From UBA1067 sp050874585 (GTDB taxonomy: Bacteria; Verrucomicrobiota; Kiritimatiellia; RFP12; UBA1067), in assembly GCA_050874585.1 (NCBI GenBank), contig JBNMKZ010000003.1:24973-88972 (forward strand): DNA of 64,000 bases. Direction: 5' to 3'. Positions 16,298 through 24,900 of this stretch are shown piece after piece (positions within the stretch are counted from its first letter, which is position 1; every line of letters starts with the position of its first letter). Position numbers and translations under genes: made by a program. The notes under the pieces are model-generated. The model searched no databases. It saw nothing but the letters and a program-made list of their open reading frames with translations, and was not told the origin of the DNA.

Positions 16298-18291
16298 TGA
16301 AACTTCAAATCAAAAAGCTGTTTCTCGTCCAGCGCGGCACTCACGAACTGAAGGCCTACGACTTCGAGCCGGGAAAGCTCAACATCATTGTCGGACAAGG
16401 CGCACGTGGCAAGACGACCGTCTGGTCGATCATCGACTATGTGTGCTGTTCAAACGAGTGCGATATCGACAGCGACATCTCAAATGCAGTCGAGTGGGTG
16501 GGACTTCAGATTCTCACTCCTCTTGGCGTGTATGTCATCGCACGGGAGCTGAAGGACGAACTGAACGCGCAGAGTTCCGTTTACTACATGAAGCACCTTG
16601 AGGCCGATGTTTACGAGGTCGATGGTCTTGAAGTGAAGGCGAACTCGAATAAGGCGGCTGTGAAGGGATTGCTCGACCGCATTTGCGGGGTCGAGGCAAT
16701 GACTACCCAGGCCGACGAGAACGGACAGAAGATATCCTTTTCCATTAGGTATCTTCTTGAAATCGTGGGTCAGGACTATCGGACGCTCTCGGACCAGCAA
16801 CGACTGTTCGCCTGTCAGATTCCCCAGCAGGAGCAGACGGTCATCAAGTATTTCGCGTCGATTCTCGGAGTTCAGGCTGATGCCTTGAATCTGCTCCGAG
16901 CAGAAAAGCAGTCGACAGAGAAGGAACTCAAGCAGCTCAAGGATGAGTACAAGCGAGCTTTGTCCGTTTCCGAGACCTGGAAGAGCGACTTGTCAGATCA
17001 GTTGCTTGAGGCGAAGAAGCTGACGATGATCCCTGCGGACGTAGCAATTCCGAAAGACGTCGACAAGTGCCTTGAACTCGTCAAAAGCATCATCAGCGAG
17101 GCGCGTGAGAAGCCGATGGTATCGTATAATGTGGATCTGCTGGGTGAACTTGCGGAGAAGGTGACGAAGAACAAGGAGCGGAAGTCGGAGCTTGAAATCG
17201 AGATCGAGCAGCTCCAGGTGCGCATCGAGGAGCTTGAAGGGCTCGAGAAGAAGGCCGAAGCGATCCACAAGGAGGCTATTCGCGTGAAGGATCGCATGGA
17301 GATCGCCAAGTGGATGGCGGCGAACTGGGGCGAATGTGAACAGACGTTCTTCCGCTATCCCTATTCCGATGGAAGGACGGCGGAGGAGGTTCGCGAAGAG
17401 ATATCCCGGCTGAATGCCGCGCTTTCGCAATACGAAAAGACTGCGTTGTCTAATGACAAGGTTCTTCAGTTCAAGAACCTGAACACGGCCGAGAAGAAGC
17501 GGCTCAAGGAACGCCAGACGAAGCTCGCGAAGGAAGTGGCCGAGCTGCGGAGAGAAATAGAGGGGCTGAAGAATCAAGGAAAGTCCGAGAAGGAGCGCAT
17601 TGAACAATATGAAAGCGTCAACCAAAGGGCGCGAGAGTTGATCGGAAAACTTGGCAAGACCCAAGACCTTGTCGAGGGCTTGTCCGATGCGGGGGTGATT
17701 GCCAGAAAGATCGAGTCGCTCAAGGCAAAAGTCGACGCGCTTGAGCAGAAGGTCAATCTTGAAAAGGCCCGCGTCGAGGCAATGCAGAAGGACAAGCTGG
17801 AGGAGTTGTCGAGGCGTTCGTTTGAGATCGCCCAGGGAGTCGGGCTTAACGAGTCCTTTAACTTTGCCAATATTCTGTTTGATGCCGACAAGCTCGACTT
17901 CAAGATTCTTCGCGCCGATGGCGAAACCTACCTCAAGAATCGCAAGTCGACGGCAAATCATGTGGCGTTCCACATCGGGGTTACCGCAGCCATGCAGGAG
18001 ATCTGCGCGGGGAATGAGAAATCGTTGCTCCCGGATTTCGTCATTTACGACCAGCCGACACAGGGAAGAAGCGGTGTGGCGGGTGGTGAGAATGTCGGTG
18101 AGAGCTGCTTCGTGAATATCGCGAAGGAACTTTCTAAGTCGGTCGGATTGTCTGCCGAGCGGTGGCAGCCAATCTTGATTGATTCGTGGAGTCGCGAGAC
18201 CTTGGATAAACTTGTCGGCGTGGAGTATCACCTTGTTGCTGATCTTGACACGACGAAAGGTTTGGTCCCCGTCGATTGGATGAAAGCATGA
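16297..18291 (+). CDS. SMC/Rad50-like ATPase with DUF3732-type C-terminus
   Basis: ABC-class ATPase of the nucleoprotein type. Walker A (GQGARGKTT) has its Lys at 39. A long coiled coil fills about residues 200-500. Walker B is at about 580-588 and reads VIYDQPTQG, with Gln586 where SMC proteins carry a catalytic Glu, as is usual in DUF3732 proteins; the preceding KSTANHVAFHIG segment stands in the place of the signature motif. In ABC-3C systems such ATPases are thought to sense foreign nucleic acid and trigger an effector. The start overlaps the previous stop by one base and the next gene overlaps its end (ATGA). The protein is 664 residues and looks complete. Confidence 0.82.
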   Translation: MKLQIKKLFLVQRGTHELKAYDFEPGKLNIIVGQGARGKTTVWSIIDYVCCSNECDIDSDISNAVEWVGLQILTPLGVYVIARELKDELNAQSSVYYMKHLEADVYEVDGLEVKANSNKAAVKGLLDRICGVEAMTTQADENGQKISFSIRYLLEIVGQDYRTLSDQQRLFACQIPQQEQTVIKYFASILGVQADALNLLRAEKQSTEKELKQLKDEYKRALSVSETWKSDLSDQLLEAKKLTMIPADVAIPKDVDKCLELVKSIISEAREKPMVSYNVDLLGELAEKVTKNKERKSELEIEIEQLQVRIEELEGLEKKAEAIHKEAIRVKDRMEIAKWMAANWGECEQTFFRYPYSDGRTAEEVREEISRLNAALSQYEKTALSNDKVLQFKNLNTAEKKRLKERQTKLAKEVAELRREIEGLKNQGKSEKERIEQYESVNQRARELIGKLGKTQDLVEGLSDAGVIARKIESLKAKVDALEQKVNLEKARVEAMQKDKLEELSRRSFEIAQGVGLNESFNFANILFDADKLDFKILRADGETYLKNRKSTANHVAFHIGVTAAMQEICAGNEKSLLPDFVIYDQPTQGRSGVAGGENVGESCFVNIAKELSKSVGLSAERWQPILIDSWSRETLDKLVGVEYHLVADLDTTKGLVPVDWMKA

Positions 18292-19007
18292 AGCTGCTTC
18301 TTGCTGAGATAGAGAATGTCCGCGAATGTATCCGCAAGCTGGATGCAGACGAGATTACCGACAAGACCAAAGTGGCGGAGGAGCGGGCATATCTGGTCCG
18401 ATGCTTCGACCGTCGCGAATCCCCAATCCTGTATCTCGGCGAGATCTTGAAGGACGAGCTTGGCGAATCCAAGGCGGACAAAGCCAAGTCGGCTGAGATC
18501 GACGCATTGATCGAAGACGTGCTGAACGACATTGAGGAATCCGGCTATGTTGGTCTCAATCCAAAGTATCCAATCAAGAGGCGCAGGGGAAGGCCGTCAG
18601 GCACGACTCGGCATAAGCCACTCAACCCTCGCACTCGTGTGAATCTGACCGAACACGGATATCGGTTTTCGATGACGTCTGACTTCTCGTGCATCCTTGA
18701 TGAACTCCATAAGCCGCCGGAGTACAAGATTTCGATGTATGAAGGGCTTACGGCTGATAAAGCAATCGAAGTGATCAAGACGTTGGTTGAAGCGGCTAAG
18801 GCGAAGAAGAACGAGGGCTGGGTCAAATCCGAATCTTGGTGGCGTGGCGCGTTTCAAAAAGACGTGTATCTTCGTTTCCGGGACGAGCAGATACAACGCG
18901 GCAAGAAGGCCAATGGACATAACGGCGAGTGGAGAATCATAACCGACGGGGAATTTGACTCTCTTTCTGCTAAAGGCAAATATCACTTTAGGGACAATGT
19001 AAACTGA
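18288..19007 (+). CDS. unknown protein with AT-hook-like motif, last gene of the ABC-3C-like set
   Basis: The 239-residue protein has a helical N-terminal third, then a basic segment KRRRGRPSGTTRHKP (near residues 95-110) that resembles an AT-hook and could bind the DNA minor groove, then a mixed C-terminal domain ending with LSAKGKYHFRDNVN. ATG at 18288 overlaps the ATPase stop (ATGA), so it is co-translated. A TTG at 18276 in the same frame is a weaker alternative. A terminator follows about 60 bases after the stop, closing the defence unit. I do not recognise the family. Confidence 0.75.
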   Translation: MKLLLAEIENVRECIRKLDADEITDKTKVAEERAYLVRCFDRRESPILYLGEILKDELGESKADKAKSAEIDALIEDVLNDIEESGYVGLNPKYPIKRRRGRPSGTTRHKPLNPRTRVNLTEHGYRFSMTSDFSCILDELHKPPEYKISMYEGLTADKAIEVIKTLVEAAKAKKNEGWVKSESWWRGAFQKDVYLRFRDEQIQRGKKANGHNGEWRIITDGEFDSLSAKGKYHFRDNVN

Positions 19008-19023
19008 TTTCCGATTCGGGAAA

Positions 19024-19050
19024 TTTACAGCTGATTTTTCGTTTACAGCT
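19024..19050 (+). repeat. direct repeat TTTACAGCT
   Basis: TTTACAGCT occurs at 19024-19032 and 19042-19050, 18 bases apart, with a related GTAAACTGATTT at the end of the preceding gene and TTTACAG at about 19162. It is in an A/T-rich gap just before a terminator. Possibly a binding site; no function can be assigned. Confidence 0.35.
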
Positions 19051-19066
19051 AAATTGAGCGGTAGAG

Positions 19067-19095
19067 CGCGGAACTTAACGGTTCCGCGTTTTTTT
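19067..19095 (+). terminator. intrinsic terminator of the defence unit
   Basis: An 8-bp stem CGCGGAAC / GTTCCGCG with loop TTAACG is followed by seven T. It lies 60 bases after the last gene of the defence cargo and separates it from the early phage genes. Confidence 0.9.
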
Positions 19096-19174
19096 ATGCC
19101 CTTTTAACGCCTTTTCAGGCGGCATTAAATTTTTGTTTTACCCTGATGACTTGAACACCGATTTACAGACATGA

Positions 19175-19408
19175 TGGTGGCAGTTCTTTGAGCGAATAGT
19201 CGCCTGTTGCCAAGGCTCGCTCATGGAATTAGCAGCACAACAGCTGCGGAAAGAACTGGCCATGGGCAATAGCCATCGTGTGATGCAGACCATCCCGTGC
19301 GTTTCCGAGGTGATTTTCGTCGGTTTTGAGATTACGGAACAAATCTCAGAGCTGGCAACAAACATCTTTGCCGCTCTGGGAGATGCCTGCTTCATTTTTG
19401 GCAATTGA
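19175..19408 (+). pseudogene. possible gene remnant between defence and early genes
   Basis: An open frame of about 77 codons runs from 19175 to a stop at 19406-19408, with internal ATGs at 19223 and later but no clear ribosome site. Its base composition is less GC-rich than the phage genes around it. The peptide looks protein-like, with a helical ELAAQQLRKEL stretch, but I cannot place it in a family. It could be the tail of a degraded gene or a short real gene. The minus-strand frame over the same bases is judged a shadow. The rest of the 19008-19573 gap holds the terminator, small repeats and one 36-bp element. Confidence 0.3.
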
Positions 19409-19490
19409 CCACTCGGCAAGAGGCAGACGCGAACCTGCCCGCTTCGCCGGGTGACGAGGGTCTTTGGAAATCTGAAAAAAGTTTGGATTT

Positions 19491-19526
19491 TTCGGGACTG
19501 GGAAGGTTCGGGCCTCGAAAAACGTG
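19491..19526 (+). repeat. 36-bp dispersed element, copy B
   Basis: TTCGGGACTG, 8 variable bases and CGGGCCTCGAAAAACGTG are all perfect to consensus. It ends 47 bases before the sigma-factor-like gene. An A-run and a T-run (GAAAAA and TTTTTC) directly upstream can pair. Confidence 0.9.
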
Positions 19527-19573
19527 GCTGCGGGGCGGAGATCGTCTCGCGGCACACAGAAAGGAAAACGAAA

Positions 19574-20146
19574 ATGAAGAAGCCCGAAGTCAGGCTGGAG
19601 GACACGTTCCCCGCCGTCACCATCAAGTACGTCAACTCGAAGGTCCGCAAGATGACGATCATCTACGGCTTCACGCCGCACGAGGCGGAGGACTTCCGCC
19701 AGAGTATGTACCTCAAACTCGTCAAGGCACTTGACCAGTTCGACCCGAAGCGCGGCGCGAAGCTCGAGACCTTCCTCCATTGCTGCGTCGACAACTTCGC
19801 GAAGGACTACATCACGAAGCTGCGCCGTCCGCAGAAGATCGTGCGCACCGTGTTCGTCCTCGACTCGCCCGTCCGCCGTTGTTCCGTCGACGGCGAGGAG
19901 GAGATTCCGATGATCGAGACGATCCCCGACGAGTCGATGCCGGGGCAGATGCTCGCGGACATCCGCAGCGACGTGAGGAGCGTCCTCGCCCGCCTTGACG
20001 ACCTGCCGCGCCGCATCTGCGAGATGCTCATGGCGGGCGTCGAGAAGCGCGAGCTTCCGAGGCGTCTCGGGATCTCCAAGACGCGCTTCTACGGCGTCGT
20101 GTTCCCACAGCTCAAGGCGCAGTTCAAGGATCTGCTCGATTCCTGA
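19574..20146 (+). CDS. phage sigma-70-family-like factor
   Basis: A 190-residue protein with the two-part layout of a small RNA polymerase sigma factor. Residues 35-85 (EAEDFRQSMYLKLVKAL, then FDPKRGAKLETFL) match region 2, including the FDPxRG..F turn. Residues 138-180 form a region-4-type helix-turn-helix (LPRRICEML, then LPRRLGISKTRFY). A short linker lies between. The start at 19574 has AAGGAAAACGAAA before it; a longer frame would cross the 36-bp element. It could redirect host polymerase to phage promoters. Copies of the 36-bp element flank it on both sides. Regional assignment is by pattern; sigma activity is not proven. Confidence 0.75.
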   Translation: MKKPEVRLEDTFPAVTIKYVNSKVRKMTIIYGFTPHEAEDFRQSMYLKLVKALDQFDPKRGAKLETFLHCCVDNFAKDYITKLRRPQKIVRTVFVLDSPVRRCSVDGEEEIPMIETIPDESMPGQMLADIRSDVRSVLARLDDLPRRICEMLMAGVEKRELPRRLGISKTRFYGVVFPQLKAQFKDLLDS

Positions 20147-20151
20147 AAAAG

Positions 20152-20187
20152 TTCGGGACTGAATCTCCCCGGACCTCGAAAAACGAG
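20152..20187 (+). repeat. 36-bp dispersed element, copy C
   Basis: It reads TTCGGGACTG, 8 bases, CGGACCTCGAAAAACGAG, with two differences from consensus. In this copy CCTCG-AAAAA-CGAGG makes a perfect small hairpin inside a CCCCG/CGGGG outer stem. It starts six bases after the sigma gene and 46 bases before the nuclease gene. Confidence 0.88.
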
Positions 20188-20232
20188 GCCGCGGGGAGTG
20201 AAGACGCGAAAGCGCAGAAGGGAAAAGAAAAC

Positions 20233-21078
20233 ATGAACAAGACAAGATCAGACTATCCGTTCTTCGCCGACATCCCGGCGGAGCAGTATCACCAGGACGC
20301 CCGCGACGGGAAGTTCCTTTCGAGCCATCTGCTCGGCGACTTCCGCAAGTGTCCGCTCACCTACCACCAGAAGATGACGGGCGTGATCCCGCCGCAGGAC
20401 TCCGCCGCCTACTGGATGGGCCGTGCCGTCCACACGCTCGTCTGCGAGGGACGCTCCGTGTTCGACAAGGAGTTTCTCGTCACGGACGGGCCGGTGAATC
20501 CGAAGACGGGGGAGCCGTTCGGAAAGCTCACGAAGGCGTACAAGGAGTGGGCCGCTGCGCAGACGCTCGTCCCGGTCAGCACAACCGACTTCGGCTTCAT
20601 GGTCAAGCTCCAGAGCGCGGTGTGGCTTCACCCGATCGCGACGCGCCTCTTCGACGGCGGCTGGGCCGAGGGGACGGTGCGCACGGAGTACAACGGCGAA
20701 CCCGTGCAGATCCGAATCGACTATTTCAATCCGAACTTCGTCGATGACACGACGGGCGCGAAGGGCGCGATCATCGACTTGAAGACCTGCGACACCATCG
20801 ACTTCTTCGAGTCCGACGCCCGCAAGTACGGCTACATGCACCAGCTCGCCTTCTACCGCGAGGTGATGCGCATCGCGTCGGGAGAGGAGTTCCCCGTGTA
20901 CATCGTCGCCGTCGAGAAGAAGGCTCCGTTCAGGGTCGGCGTGTGGAAGCTCGCCACCGAGGCGCTGGACGAGGCGAAGGCCGCGAACGAACGCGCACTC
21001 TCGCTTCTCCGCGAATGCCGCTGCCAGAACGTCTGGCCGACCGGCTACGAGGAACTCCGCGTCATGGACAGCATCTGA
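20233..21078 (+). CDS. RecE-like PD-(D/E)xK exonuclease (DUF3799 type)
   Basis: Predicted phage exonuclease that resects DNA ends for recombination. The 281-residue protein has a Cys near the N-terminus (FRKCPLTYHQKM), the helix GRAVHTLVCEG, and the nuclease core AIIDLKTCD near residue 180, with the paired acid in RIDYFNPNF near 160. The QLAFYREV helix after the core is typical of RecE/Cas4-like folds. It works with the neighbouring Sak4-like ATPase and the DUF669 protein in a phage recombination unit. RBS AAGGGAAAAGAAAAC. Confidence 0.85.
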   Translation: MNKTRSDYPFFADIPAEQYHQDARDGKFLSSHLLGDFRKCPLTYHQKMTGVIPPQDSAAYWMGRAVHTLVCEGRSVFDKEFLVTDGPVNPKTGEPFGKLTKAYKEWAAAQTLVPVSTTDFGFMVKLQSAVWLHPIATRLFDGGWAEGTVRTEYNGEPVQIRIDYFNPNFVDDTTGAKGAIIDLKTCDTIDFFESDARKYGYMHQLAFYREVMRIASGEEFPVYIVAVEKKAPFRVGVWKLATEALDEAKAANERALSLLRECRCQNVWPTGYEELRVMDSI

Positions 21079-21119
21079 AATCCATCCACCCAAACACACA
21101 AGCAAGAAAGGCAGAAATT

Positions 21120-21863
21120 ATGTCTCTTATCGGTTCAATCACCAAGGGCCGCGAACAGCAGCCGCCCCGCATCATGGTCTACGGCGCGGAGGGCGTCGGC
21201 AAGTCCACCTTCGCGTCACTCGCGCCGAGCCCCGTTTTCGTCCAGACCGAGGACGGCCTCTCGGAGATCGACACGTCGAAGTTCCCGCTGGCGCGGACGT
21301 TCGAGGACGTCGTGATGCAGCTCCAGGCCGTGCGCGACGAACAGCACGAGTACGGTACGCTCGTCATCGACTCGGTCGACTGGCTGGAGCGTCTCGTGTG
21401 GGACCGCGTGTGCGCCGACTACGGCGTGAAGTCAATCGAGAAGGCCGACGGGGGCTACGGGAAGGGGTATGTCCACGCGCTCACCTACTGGCGTCAGATC
21501 GTCTCGATCCTGAACGACATCCGTTCCAAGCGCGGCATGGCCGTGATCCTGATCGCACACGCCGCCGTCGAACGCTTCGAGGACCCGGAACACGAGGCCT
21601 ACGACCGCTACACGCCCCGGATTCACAAGAAGGCGTGTTCGCTCATCTGCGAGTGGGTCGATGCCGTTCTCTTCGCCTCGCGCCGTCTTCGCGTCGATTC
21701 GACGACGGGCAAGGCCGCCCCGGTCGGCGCGGACGGCGGCGAGCGCATCCTCCGCACCAACGGCTCCCCGGCCTGCATCGCGAAGAACCGCTTCGGGCTT
21801 CCGACGGAACTTCCGCTCTCGTGGGCCGCGTTCGTCGAGGCGCTGAAGGGAGGTGCCAAATGA
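21120..21863 (+). CDS. Sak4/RecA-like phage AAA ATPase
   Basis: A 247-residue P-loop ATPase of the AAA_24 / Sak4 group, which acts as a single-strand annealing or strand-exchange protein in phages. Walker A (GAEGVGKST) is at about residues 21-29 and Walker B (TLVIDSVDWLE) near 78-88; VILIAHA near 140 stands in the sensor position. The start at 21120 was chosen over a longer frame because it follows an AAGAAAGGCAGAAATT ribosome site and begins exactly before the P-loop domain. Its end overlaps the following zinc-finger gene (ATGA). Confidence 0.87.
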   Translation: MSLIGSITKGREQQPPRIMVYGAEGVGKSTFASLAPSPVFVQTEDGLSEIDTSKFPLARTFEDVVMQLQAVRDEQHEYGTLVIDSVDWLERLVWDRVCADYGVKSIEKADGGYGKGYVHALTYWRQIVSILNDIRSKRGMAVILIAHAAVERFEDPEHEAYDRYTPRIHKKACSLICEWVDAVLFASRRLRVDSTTGKAAPVGADGGERILRTNGSPACIAKNRFGLPTELPLSWAAFVEALKGGAK

Positions 21864-22105
21864 AGCGGCAGGTGACGGTTCTCTCTGCGGCGGTCGTGTG
21901 CGACCGCTGCGGCGAGACGATCCGGGCGGGCGAGAGGGCAATCGTCGAGTTCGACGAGAAGAGCGGCAAGTGCCGCTTCCTCCACGAGACCTGCCCCGAC
22001 CAGTCCGAGACGGCGAAGGTTCCCCGTCCGCGCAGTCCGAGAGTTTCAGTCCGTGGCGCAGTCCGCGCCCGTTCCGAGAAAAACACCAAGAGAAAGGTTA
22101 GGTAA
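21860..22105 (+). CDS. small zinc-finger protein
   Basis: An 81-residue protein with CDRC near residue 15 and HETC near 42, a likely single zinc-binding ribbon (two CxxC-like halves with a His). The C-terminal half is basic and Arg/Ser/Pro-rich. It overlaps the ATPase gene by four bases and lies in the recombination operon, so it may be an accessory DNA-binding factor. Family not recognised. Confidence 0.75.
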   Translation: MKRQVTVLSAAVVCDRCGETIRAGERAIVEFDEKSGKCRFLHETCPDQSETAKVPRPRSPRVSVRGAVRARSEKNTKRKVR

Positions 22106-22110
22106 AGAAA

Positions 22111-22575
22111 ATGGCACAGTTGAACTTCGATGCCAACGAGGTCCAGCCGCTGGAGGCCTACGAGGCGATCCCGGCGGGAGAGTACGAGGCGGTCATCACG
22201 GATTCCGAGATGAAGCCCAACAAGGCGGGGACGGGTACGTTCCTCGAGCTGAAGACGGAGATCGTCTCGGGCGACCTTGCGGGTCGCAAGCTGACCGCCC
22301 GCCTGAACCTGAACAACCCCAGCACCAAGGCCGTGGAGATGGCCCGCCGCGAGCTGTCGGCGATCTGCCATGCGGTCGGCGTCCTCCGCCCGGCGGATTC
22401 CTCGGAGCTGCACAACCGTCCGCTACTCATGAAGGTGAAGCTCGTGAAGCGCGACGACGGCACCGCCTCGAACGAGGTCGGCGGCTGGAGGGCGAAGGAG
22501 GCGGCCGCGCCCGCGACCCCGACGGCGGCGGCGAACGCCCAGGCCGCGCAGGGGACCGCACCGTGGAAGCGGTAA
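22111..22575 (+). CDS. DUF669-type phage protein, probable single-strand DNA-binding role
   Basis: The 154-residue protein starts with a beta-rich domain including IPAGEYEAVI and FLELKTEIVSGDLAGRK, the usual DUF669 layout. Such proteins replace SSB in many phages with Sak4-type recombinases. The C-terminus is an Ala/Thr/Pro linker ending in APWKR. It sits between the recombinase ATPase and the resolvase gene, which supports this role. RBS GAGAAAGGTTAGGTAAAGAAA contains AAAGG. Confidence 0.82.
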   Translation: MAQLNFDANEVQPLEAYEAIPAGEYEAVITDSEMKPNKAGTGTFLELKTEIVSGDLAGRKLTARLNLNNPSTKAVEMARRELSAICHAVGVLRPADSSELHNRPLLMKVKLVKRDDGTASNEVGGWRAKEAAAPATPTAAANAQAAQGTAPWKR

Positions 22576-22913
22576 GCGTCGAGCTGCCGTGGCCGCCCAG
22601 CGTGAACCGCTACTACCGGGTGTTCCGAAACCGAATCCTCATATCGAGGGACGGACGGAAGTACAGGATGGTGGCGGTGTCGAGGCTGGGCGGCCTCAAT
22701 CGGAAGCTCACGGGGGAGGTGTCGGTCGAGATCGACCTCTATCCCCCGGACCGTAGGAGGCGCGACATCGACAACCCGCTGAAGTGCCTCCTCGACTCGA
22801 TGACCCACGCCGGGGTCTACGAGGACGATTCGCAGATCAAGGACATCGAGCTGCACATGCGAGAGCCGATGCCCCCGGAGGGAATGGTGCATGTGACCTT
22901 AAAGGAGAAATGA
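22563..22913 (+). CDS. RusA-type Holliday junction resolvase
   Basis: Cuts four-way DNA junctions formed in phage recombination. The 116-residue protein has the RusA opening LPWPPSVNRYYR, the catalytic acidic motif DIDNPLKCLLD near residue 65 with Asp residues, and the follow-on DDSQIKDI. GTG at 22563 was chosen because it places the LPWPPS motif at residue 7 and overlaps the DUF669 stop by 13 bases. The length and motif order match the family. Confidence 0.9.
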   Translation: MEAVSVELPWPPSVNRYYRVFRNRILISRDGRKYRMVAVSRLGGLNRKLTGEVSVEIDLYPPDRRRRDIDNPLKCLLDSMTHAGVYEDDSQIKDIELHMREPMPPEGMVHVTLKEK

Positions 22914-22915
22914 CA

Positions 22916-23173
22916 ATGTCGGACAAAGGAAACGAGGAGCGGGAGTTCATCCCGGAGTGGCGCAGAAGGCTTGAGGCGAAGAAGAAGATCGTGCAGGAGT
23001 TCATGGAGAGCCTCGACGACGACACGCTCTTCCGCGCCGCGCTCCTCTTCATGCTGGGGAACGACGATGCCGCCGTCATGAAGGAGATGAAGCTCGACGA
23101 GTTCGCCTTGAAGTCGATCAAGGAGCGGCTCGAGACGGGGCTTCGCCTTGCGGGGATCGAAACGAGGAAGTAG
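22916..23173 (+). CDS. small acidic-helical phage protein
   Basis: An 85-residue, highly charged, probably all-helical protein, with no motif recognised. ATG at 22916 follows AAAGGAG by eight bases; an in-frame ATG at 22910 is too close to that site. It sits between the resolvase and the helicase genes with three bases to the latter, so all are one operon. Function unknown. Confidence 0.7.
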   Translation: MSDKGNEEREFIPEWRRRLEAKKKIVQEFMESLDDDTLFRAALLFMLGNDDAAVMKEMKLDEFALKSIKERLETGLRLAGIETRK

Positions 23174-23176
23174 GCG

Positions 23177-24892
23177 ATGATGACCTTGAGGGACTACCAG
23201 TCCGACGCCGTCGCTTCCGTATGGAAGCATCTGCGCGAGAAGGACACCAACCCGTGCGTCGTGATACCGACCGCCGGGGGAAAGTCCCTCTGCATCGCGC
23301 AGGTGGCGAAGGACGCCGTGACGAACTGGGGCGGGCGCGTCCTGTGCCTTGCGCACGTCAAGGAGCTGATCGAGCAGAACGCGGCGAAGATCAGGGCGAT
23401 CTGCCCGGAGCTGAAGGTCGGCGTGTACTCGGCGGGCCTCGACAGCAGGGACACGAGTGAGCCGGTCATCGTCGCTGGCATCCAGTCGATCTGTGGACAC
23501 GCGGATCTCTTCAAGCCGTTCGACATCATCATGGTGGACGAGGCGCATCTCATTCCGAGCGAAGGCGAGGGACGTTACCGCACCTTCCTCGCCGAGATGA
23601 AGGAGCGCAATCCGAACGTCCGTCTGATCGGATGGACGGCGACGCCGTACCGCACAAAGGGCGGCCTCATCTGCAGGCCGGAGAACCTCCTGAACGAGGT
23701 GTGCTACGAGATCTCCGTGAAGACCCTCATAAACCGTGGCTTCATCTCGCATCTCGTCTCGAAGTCCGGGACGGTCAAGCCAGACCTCTCGAACCTGCAC
23801 ATCCGCGCGGGCGAGTTCGTCCAGGAGGACATTGACGCGGCGATGGGCGACGATTCAATCGTCACCTCGGCCTGCCGCGAGATCGTCGACCTCACGAAGA
23901 ACCGCAAGACGTGTCTCATCTTCTGCACGTCCGTGAAGCATTGCGAACGGGTGGCGGAGCTGATCCGGCGATTCTCCGGCGAGGAGTGCCCCGTTGTGAC
24001 GGGCGACACGCCCCCGGAGGAGCGGGCGGACACCATCCGCCGCATGAGGGGCGAGACAGTCAAGGTCGGGCTCTTCGACGAGGAGTTGAAGCCGATCCGC
24101 TACTGCTGCAACGTCTCGGTTCTCACGACGGGGACGGACATTCCGAACATCGACACGGTCGTTCTCCTGCGTCTGACCGCCAGTGCGGGGCTTCTCGTGC
24201 AGATGGTCGGGCGCGGCTTCCGGCTCTCGCCCAAGACGGGCAAGACCGAGTGCCTCGTCCTCGACTACGGGAAGAACATCGAGCGTTTCGGATGCATCGA
24301 CCAGATCAAGGCGACCGAGCCGAAGGGCGGACCCCGCGAGGGACCGCTGGCGAAGGAGTGCCCCCAGTGCCGGACGATGATGCCGCTGGCGCAGATGTGC
24401 TGCCCGAACTGCGGCTACCTCTTCGAGCGCAAGGAACGCGAGACCCATCTCGACTCCCGCGCCTCGTCCCTCGGAATCATATCAGGCGAAGTGGTCGACG
24501 AGGACTACGATGTCCGCGACGTGGACTACCGCGTGTGGCTCAAGCGGGATGCGAAGCCGGGTGCGCCGAGGACGGTTAGGATCACCTACACGATTGACCT
24601 CATGACGCAGTTCTCGGAATGGCTCTGCCCGGAACACAGCGGCTACGCCCGCAAGAAGTTCGAGACGTGGTGGAAGAAGCACACCCTTGAGGGAACGCCT
24701 ATGCCCGGAACCGCCGACGATGTCTGCGAGTTCGCGTTCATGGGCATGATCCGCCAGCCGAGGAAGATCGCGGTGCGGCGCGTCTCCGGGTCGAAGTACC
24801 CGGAGATCATCGGGTACGAACTCGCCGACGAGCCGGAGAAGGTCGCTCCGTCGGAATCCGAGTACATGGAAGATGACGACCTTCCGTTTTGA
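23177..24892 (+). CDS. superfamily 2 DNA helicase with zinc ribbon
   Basis: Predicted ATP-driven DNA helicase of phage replication. Motif I (PTAGGKS) is at about residues 29-35, motif II (DEAH) near 120, motif III (GWTATPYR) near 152, and motif VI (QMVGRGFR) near 343. A zinc ribbon with CPQC and CPNC follows at about 395-415, probably for DNA contact. The C-terminal 150 residues are unknown. The family resembles phage and plasmid DEAD/ResIII helicases of 500-600 residues. It follows the small gene at 22916 by three bases. Confidence 0.92.
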   Translation: MMTLRDYQSDAVASVWKHLREKDTNPCVVIPTAGGKSLCIAQVAKDAVTNWGGRVLCLAHVKELIEQNAAKIRAICPELKVGVYSAGLDSRDTSEPVIVAGIQSICGHADLFKPFDIIMVDEAHLIPSEGEGRYRTFLAEMKERNPNVRLIGWTATPYRTKGGLICRPENLLNEVCYEISVKTLINRGFISHLVSKSGTVKPDLSNLHIRAGEFVQEDIDAAMGDDSIVTSACREIVDLTKNRKTCLIFCTSVKHCERVAELIRRFSGEECPVVTGDTPPEERADTIRRMRGETVKVGLFDEELKPIRYCCNVSVLTTGTDIPNIDTVVLLRLTASAGLLVQMVGRGFRLSPKTGKTECLVLDYGKNIERFGCIDQIKATEPKGGPREGPLAKECPQCRTMMPLAQMCCPNCGYLFERKERETHLDSRASSLGIISGEVVDEDYDVRDVDYRVWLKRDAKPGAPRTVRITYTIDLMTQFSEWLCPEHSGYARKKFETWWKKHTLEGTPMPGTADDVCEFAFMGMIRQPRKIAVRRVSGSKYPEIIGYELADEPEKVAPSESEYMEDDDLPF

Positions 24893-24900
24893 GAAAGGCA

